DNA of 34,031 bases, from the NCBI GenBank assembly GCA_050303335.1, contig JBNLBN010000014.1, positions 1 to 34,031 of the forward strand, given 5' to 3'. Below the pieces are notes generated by a model. It ran no database searches. It was given only the letters and a program-made list of their open reading frames with translations, and was not told where the DNA came from. Positions 30,739 through 34,031 of this stretch are shown one piece after another (the stretch's first letter is position 1; every line of letters begins with the position of its first letter). A program made the position numbers and the translations under genes. This stretch comes from Bilamarchaeum sp050303335. Lineage in GTDB: Archaea > Micrarchaeota > Micrarchaeia > Anstonellales > Bilamarchaeaceae.

Positions 30739-31522
30739 GCATTTTCACCCGAAACATCCGGTTTTTTTCTTTCGCAACGAACGGGAGCCTCAGCCTGGGC
30801 TTCTCCCTCGCCATGATTTTTGCTATTCTGCCGTAATAGTTACCTGCCTCGTCCTCGTGCATGCCGCAGTGTCTTACCAGGAAATCAAGTCGCTCTTTGA
30901 GGGCCCTAATATCTAGTGTCCCGGGATTGCTCTGCTCTATTGTAGCTATGGACGTTGCAACGTTCCATCTGACCTCCCGGTCCTCATCGCCCAGATGATC
31001 GATCAGGAGCTGCATGTCGGATGGATAGCCCATCAACCCAAGCGATTCAGCAGCAAAATTCCTTTCTCCAGGATCACCGTTCTTCAATTTCCAGACTATG
31101 GCTTCACGCTCCTTCTTCCTCAAGCAGTAGTAATCATCAAGTTTCCTAAAATCATTTCTGATGTATTCTGCATCCCCAAGTATCGCGATGCATCTGTCTG
31201 CCAGTTCCTTGACCATCCCCATGTCTGTCTCAAGTATCCTGCCCTCGTGTTCCAGCCGGATCAATCTCAATATCGATCCGAATGCTCTTGCAATTCTTGT
31301 TTTTTCAGGGGATGATTCCAATGCAACATTTATCGCAGCAAACGAGCGCAAACCCATGCCAGTAAGCCTCTTGATACCGATGCATCTTCTGACTCTACTT
31401 TCATGCTGGATGCACCCGATCCATACAGGAGCCGGGTCCGCCATAGATTCTATTTCTTCAAGCGCTTTTTGTTGTGCCTTCATGTCGCCAACGTCCTCGA
31501 CAAGTTTTTGAATGTCATGCAC
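30731..31522 (-). CDS. HEAT-repeat paralogue
   Basis: The 263-aa protein is helical throughout, with recognisable HEAT units near the C-terminal half (FAAESLGLMGYPSDMQLLIDH, WNVATSIATIEQS). The module is complete: TIEQSNPGTLDIRALKERL, a helix with AGNYYGRIAKIM, RLRLPFVAKE and the tail NRMFRVKMHA. The start is GTG at 31522, 8 nt inside the previous gene, with GGGTGAT upstream. The ending codons CGGGTGAAA serve as the ribosome binding site for the ATG at 30738. The N-terminal half is more divergent than in its neighbours. Confidence 0.85.
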   Translation of the reverse strand: MHDIQKLVEDVGDMKAQQKALEEIESMADPAPVWIGCIQHESRVRRCIGIKRLTGMGLRSFAAINVALESSPEKTRIARAFGSILRLIRLEHEGRILETDMGMVKELADRCIAILGDAEYIRNDFRKLDDYYCLRKKEREAIVWKLKNGDPGERNFAAESLGLMGYPSDMQLLIDHLGDEDREVRWNVATSIATIEQSNPGTLDIRALKERLDFLVRHCGMHEDEAGNYYGRIAKIMAREKPRLRLPFVAKEKNRMFRVKMHA

Positions 31523-32312
31523 GGCCCATCACCCGGAATAATTTCTGATCCTTCTTCTTCCTGGTCGGGATCTGAAATTTCTTTTTTCCAAGTCCGGCTG
31601 CCTTGCTGATACTTAGTAAATCCTCCGGACACCCGTTAGTCGAAATTATTGCATCCCTTGCTGCCCCATAATCCACAGATCCGGGATGCTCACTTTCTAT
31701 CCTCAGCAATGCCTCTGCGGCATTTTCCCTCACTCTTTGGTCATCATCACGAAGCATATCAACAAGATATTTGCAAGCAGCCGGCTTGCACATATATCCA
31801 AGGGCCCATGCTGCATTGGACCTTACCTCAGGGTCCTTGTCATAAATAAAATTCAATGCCTGAAAATCCACTTCGTTTCCAGAACTACCAAGTGCGACTG
31901 CAGCTGCACGCCTTGAAAGAACATCTCCGTTCTTCAAAACATCAAGCAATTGGTCGGCGGCATTCATATTGCCAAGAGCCCATACCGCTTTTTTCCTCAA
32001 TTCATCGTCCACTCCCAATAGTTTTACTAGCAGAGGAATGGCCCTTTCATCTCCAAGTTTCTCGAATATCACAATCACGTGGAACTTTCCGTTCTCGTTA
32101 CAGGATTCGAATTCCTTAATGAGTTCTGGTACAGGGCTCTCGCTTAATCCCGTGATCTTTTCCACCGCATAAATTCGAATGTCTGCATGTTCATCATTGA
32201 GCGCTTTTATCAGTCCAGGCAGATGTTCAAGTTCACCCAGGAACCTCACGGCATTCATCCTTTCCAGTGGCTCCGGGTGGTGAAGCTTTTGCATCAGTTT
32301 GTCAACAAACAT
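31515..32312 (-). CDS. HEAT-repeat paralogue
   Basis: Six to seven HEAT repeats cover residues 1-205 (MNAVRFLGELEHLPGLIKAL, IFEKLGDERAIPLLVKLL, AVALGSSGNEVDFQAL, AAWALGYMCKPAACKYLV). The module then reads RIESEHPGSVDYGAARDAI, a shorter helical part, KKKFQIPTRK and the tail QKLFRVMGRA. The ATG at 32312 lies 11 nt inside the previous gene and follows AGGAGGTG, a complete anti-16S match. The tail codons CGGGTGATG form the ribosome binding site of the next gene (GTG 31522). 265 aa, soluble. Confidence 0.88.
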   Translation of the reverse strand: MFVDKLMQKLHHPEPLERMNAVRFLGELEHLPGLIKALNDEHADIRIYAVEKITGLSESPVPELIKEFESCNENGKFHVIVIFEKLGDERAIPLLVKLLGVDDELRKKAVWALGNMNAADQLLDVLKNGDVLSRRAAAVALGSSGNEVDFQALNFIYDKDPEVRSNAAWALGYMCKPAACKYLVDMLRDDDQRVRENAAEALLRIESEHPGSVDYGAARDAIISTNGCPEDLLSISKAAGLGKKKFQIPTRKKKDQKLFRVMGRA

Positions 32313-33372
32313 GCATGCACCTCCTGAATACCTTCGGCGGTTTAACTTTCGTCACGTTCCTTGCAACCTTCAAAGTTTTTTTTCCGGAACTGACCTTTGA
32401 AGAAATCACATGGTAATGCATTGCCGCCTCTGCAATTCTTTGCGGATCGTTTCCCTTTGCAAGACTCAGCATTTTTCCCTTCACTTCTTCCAGGTCCACA
32501 GTGCCCGGATTGAATCTCTCTATCCTTGCAAGCGCATTTGCGCAACCCCTTCTTACCATCACGTCCTCATCAACAAGCGATGCTGTAAGAATGTCCTTGG
32601 CCGAGGGATCTGATATTTGCGAAAGGGCCTCATAAAAAACCTTTTTCGTGTGGATGAAGCATTCGTGAATCCCGTCTATTAGGGGGTTTACTGCTCTTGC
32701 GTCCCCTGCTGCGCCCAAAATCCAAGCTGCACAATCTCCGATTCCATCCATTGGGTGATGAAGGTGGTCCAGTATTACAGGAACTCCGCCCACCGACATT
32801 TTTATTATCAAATCCCTTGTGTCTCTCCGGACAGCGTTGTTCTCCATTGTGAGTGCCTGCAATATGTTCGGGAGTTTCCTGTCATCTTCCGGATCCAGCA
32901 AAGAGAATCGTGCCGCCTTGCTCACTTTGTAATGCCTGTCTGCTATTGCTCCGAAAAGCGGCAGTACCGCTTTCCTGTCGCCGATTTTTCCAAGTGCTGT
33001 CGCCGCTTCCATTCTAACCGGCCATTCCTCGTCATTTAGCGAGAAAACCAGGTGCCCGGTTGCTTTGCTGCTGCCCATCTCTCCCAGAGCTTTCGCTGCA
33101 AAATGCCTTATGTTTGGTTTCCTGCTCTCAAGTGCCCTGATCAGTGGATCTGTAGCAGCTTCACCCATCTTCTTCAAGGCTTCTATTGCTTTTGCAAGTC
33201 CTTTCAGCTCATCGATTACTTTGGGTCCTATTCTTCCGTTTGCTTCGTCAGTCATTCCGTCATAGCTCATTTTCCCATGAAATATGATTCCTGATACCTT
33301 CAGGCTAACTATTGAATCATGAATAGCAGTACCAAACAAAGAACTTCTAGGGTCTTGATCATGTTCAGGCAT
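32302..33372 (-). CDS. HEAT-repeat paralogue
   Basis: After a divergent N-terminal ~65 residues, HEAT repeats run to about residue 280 (HFAAKALGEMGSSKATGHLV, ATALGKIGDRKAVLPLFGAI, AAWILGAAGDARAVNPLI). The module is RIERFNPGTVDLEEVKGKM, a helix with AAMHYHVISSKV, KTLKVARNVT and the tail PKVFRRCMHVC. The AGGAGGTG within the tail codons is the ribosome binding site of the next gene. The start is ATG at 33372, 8 nt inside the upstream gene, behind AGGAGGGGGG; a longer in-frame extension overlapping that gene is rejected. 356 aa. Confidence 0.87.
   Translation of the reverse strand: MPEHDQDPRSSLFGTAIHDSIVSLKVSGIIFHGKMSYDGMTDEANGRIGPKVIDELKGLAKAIEALKKMGEAATDPLIRALESRKPNIRHFAAKALGEMGSSKATGHLVFSLNDEEWPVRMEAATALGKIGDRKAVLPLFGAIADRHYKVSKAARFSLLDPEDDRKLPNILQALTMENNAVRRDTRDLIIKMSVGGVPVILDHLHHPMDGIGDCAAWILGAAGDARAVNPLIDGIHECFIHTKKVFYEALSQISDPSAKDILTASLVDEDVMVRRGCANALARIERFNPGTVDLEEVKGKMLSLAKGNDPQRIAEAAMHYHVISSKVSSGKKTLKVARNVTKVKPPKVFRRCMHVC
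32318..32325 (-). promoter_or_regulatory. Shine-Dalgarno site embedded in a coding tail
   Basis: AGGAGGTG on the minus strand is the best of seven such sites. It encodes Arg-Arg and part of Cys in the FRRC tail of the 32302 gene, and is spaced five to seven bases from the ATG at 32312. Equivalent sites precede the starts at 33372, 31522, 30738, 29789, 27750 and 27008. Confidence 0.75.
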
Positions 33373-34031
33373 AGATGGCCCCCCTCCTGAACACCTTCGG
33401 CCTTTTAGGAATCCTTGCCTGCAGCAGTTCACCAGGCACTTCGATTTTCACCCTGCCTTCACTTACTGCGCTGCTAATCCTTTGATAATAGCCTGCCGCT
33501 TCCATGACAGCAGATCCCTTGTAATTCCTCTCTCCAACAAACTCCATCAATGATCTTCGAACATCCTCAAGTCTCACGGATCCCGGGCGTTTCCCTTCTA
33601 TCCTTCCAAGTACCAGGGCAGCCCTTTGTCTCAATCCCTGTTCCTTGTCCTTCAAAGTGCTGACCAATGCCGGCACAGCAAAAGCTTCACCAATATCCCC
33701 AAGAGCCTCTATGGCCTTCCTTCTCAAAACCGGGTCATCATCTTTTAAAGCATCAATCAGGGAATTCCGGCACCGCTCATCATCGATTTTTCCAAGCGCT
33801 TCCACTGCAAGTATCCTTACTTCCCTATACTCATCCGTCATGGATTCAATCTCCTTATCACCGAACGCTTTGATCAAAGCAGGAACGGCAGAATCATCGC
33901 CTATAATCCCAAGCACCTCAGCGCAACTGTATCTTACAAAACTATTCTCATCTTCCAGGGCCTCAATCAATCGCGGCACTGCCTCTGGGATCTTTGCAAG
34001 TGCCTTGACGGCACCCCTTCTGACCTTTGTA
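33365..34031 (-). CDS. HEAT-repeat paralogue, 5' partial at the window edge
   Basis: The frame is open to the last base of the window, so the N-terminus is outside. The first internal Met (33979) falls within a repeat and is not the true start. Regular HEAT repeats are seen (CAEVLGIIGDDSAVPALIKA, VEALGKIDDERCRNSLIDAL, IEALGDIGEAFAVPALVSTL). The module follows: RIEGKRPGSVRLEDVRRSL, MEFVGERN, a helix with EAAGYYQRISSAV, KIEVPGELLQ and the tail PKVFRRGAIYA. MEFVGE is also found in the paralogue at 29782, which suggests these two are close relatives. The tail codons AGGAGGGGGG are the ribosome binding site of the gene at 33372. The array probably continues beyond the window. Confidence 0.87.
   Translation of the reverse strand, partial: TKVRRGAVKALAKIPEAVPRLIEALEDENSFVRYSCAEVLGIIGDDSAVPALIKAFGDKEIESMTDEYREVRILAVEALGKIDDERCRNSLIDALKDDDPVLRRKAIEALGDIGEAFAVPALVSTLKDKEQGLRQRAALVLGRIEGKRPGSVRLEDVRRSLMEFVGERNYKGSAVMEAAGYYQRISSAVSEGRVKIEVPGELLQARIPKRPKVFRRGAIYA

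Larger units (their letters stand above)
25434..34031 (-). repeat. Tandem array of ten HEAT-repeat paralogues
   Basis: Ten consecutive same-strand genes, the first cut by the window edge, encode HEAT-repeat proteins. Most carry a common C-terminal module: 'IExxxPG[TS]VDL', a helical pair, 'LxIP' and an 'FR[RV]' tail. The paralogues are diverged and vary in length (about 220-450 aa), so the duplications are old. Seven of nine internal junctions overlap by exactly 8 or 11 nt, always putting the next gene in the same relative frame, as expected if the duplicated unit included the junction. Confidence 0.85.

Noticed and set aside
25434..34031. CRISPR array or DNA-level tandem repeat
   Set aside because: The repetition is at protein level. 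The nucleotide sequences are diverged, with no constant repeat and spacer pattern.
20664..34031. Recently acquired mobile element carrying the HEAT/MoxR locus
   Set aside because: No integrase, transposase, terminal repeats or tRNA attachment site is visible in the window. The paralogues are too diverged for a very recent expansion. Older transfer cannot be excluded.

Overview
The window is archaeal chromosome. The evidence is TruD-, Trm1- and Cbf5-type tRNA/rRNA modification genes, aIF1, an RNase P Rpp29 subunit, SecE next to Spt5, the ribosomal order uL3-uL4-uL23-uL2-uS19-uL22-uS3-uL29, AT-rich TATA boxes about 25 nt before start codons, and a tRNA-Ser interrupted in its anticodon loop. Very short ribosomal proteins (eL14 of 50 aa, uL29 of 52 aa) and tight overlapping operons suggest a small-genome lineage of the DPANN type. 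I cannot fix the phylum from sequence alone.

Region 1 (1-8283) is housekeeping. It holds a 5'-truncated class I glutamine amidotransferase, a small convergent hypothetical gene, an HTH-CBS regulator behind a perfect palindrome, then truD-trm1-PP2C-rhomboid as a close-packed operon, ftsZ-secE-spt5-mscS, and a tiny lysine/threonine-only H1-like protein. Region 2 (8325-14245) contains glyA, an intron-bearing tRNA-Ser(GGA), a divergent pair of small exported Cys-rich proteins, the minus-strand operon DUF106-cmk-eL14-cbf5, and two poorly characterised archaeal proteins. Region 3 (14246-20707) is the first half of the S10-type ribosomal operon behind a leader of about 120 nt. It ends at aIF1; rpp29 follows after an inserted, oppositely oriented DegT-type aminotransferase, and uS17 does not follow.

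Region 4 (20664 to the right edge, all minus strand) is the unusual part. At least ten consecutive HEAT-repeat paralogues lead into a MoxR-type AAA+ ATPase, an 800-aa protein joining an HELGH metallopeptidase-like domain to a C-terminal VWA domain, and an eleventh HEAT-like protein. Most paralogues share a C-terminal module that I do not recognise as a named domain: an 'IExxxPGTVDL' signature, a helical pair, an 'LxIP' element and an 'FRR/FRV' tail. Within the operon the codons of this FRR/FRV tail are also the Shine-Dalgarno sequence of the next paralogue, whose start codon lies 8 or 11 nt inside the upstream gene. At the three junctions where the next gene has its own TATA box, the overlap is gone and the tail is decayed or lost.

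My working reading is a MoxR-VWA remodelling machine with a diversified family of HEAT adaptor or substrate-binding subunits. Molecular function is inferred, not shown.
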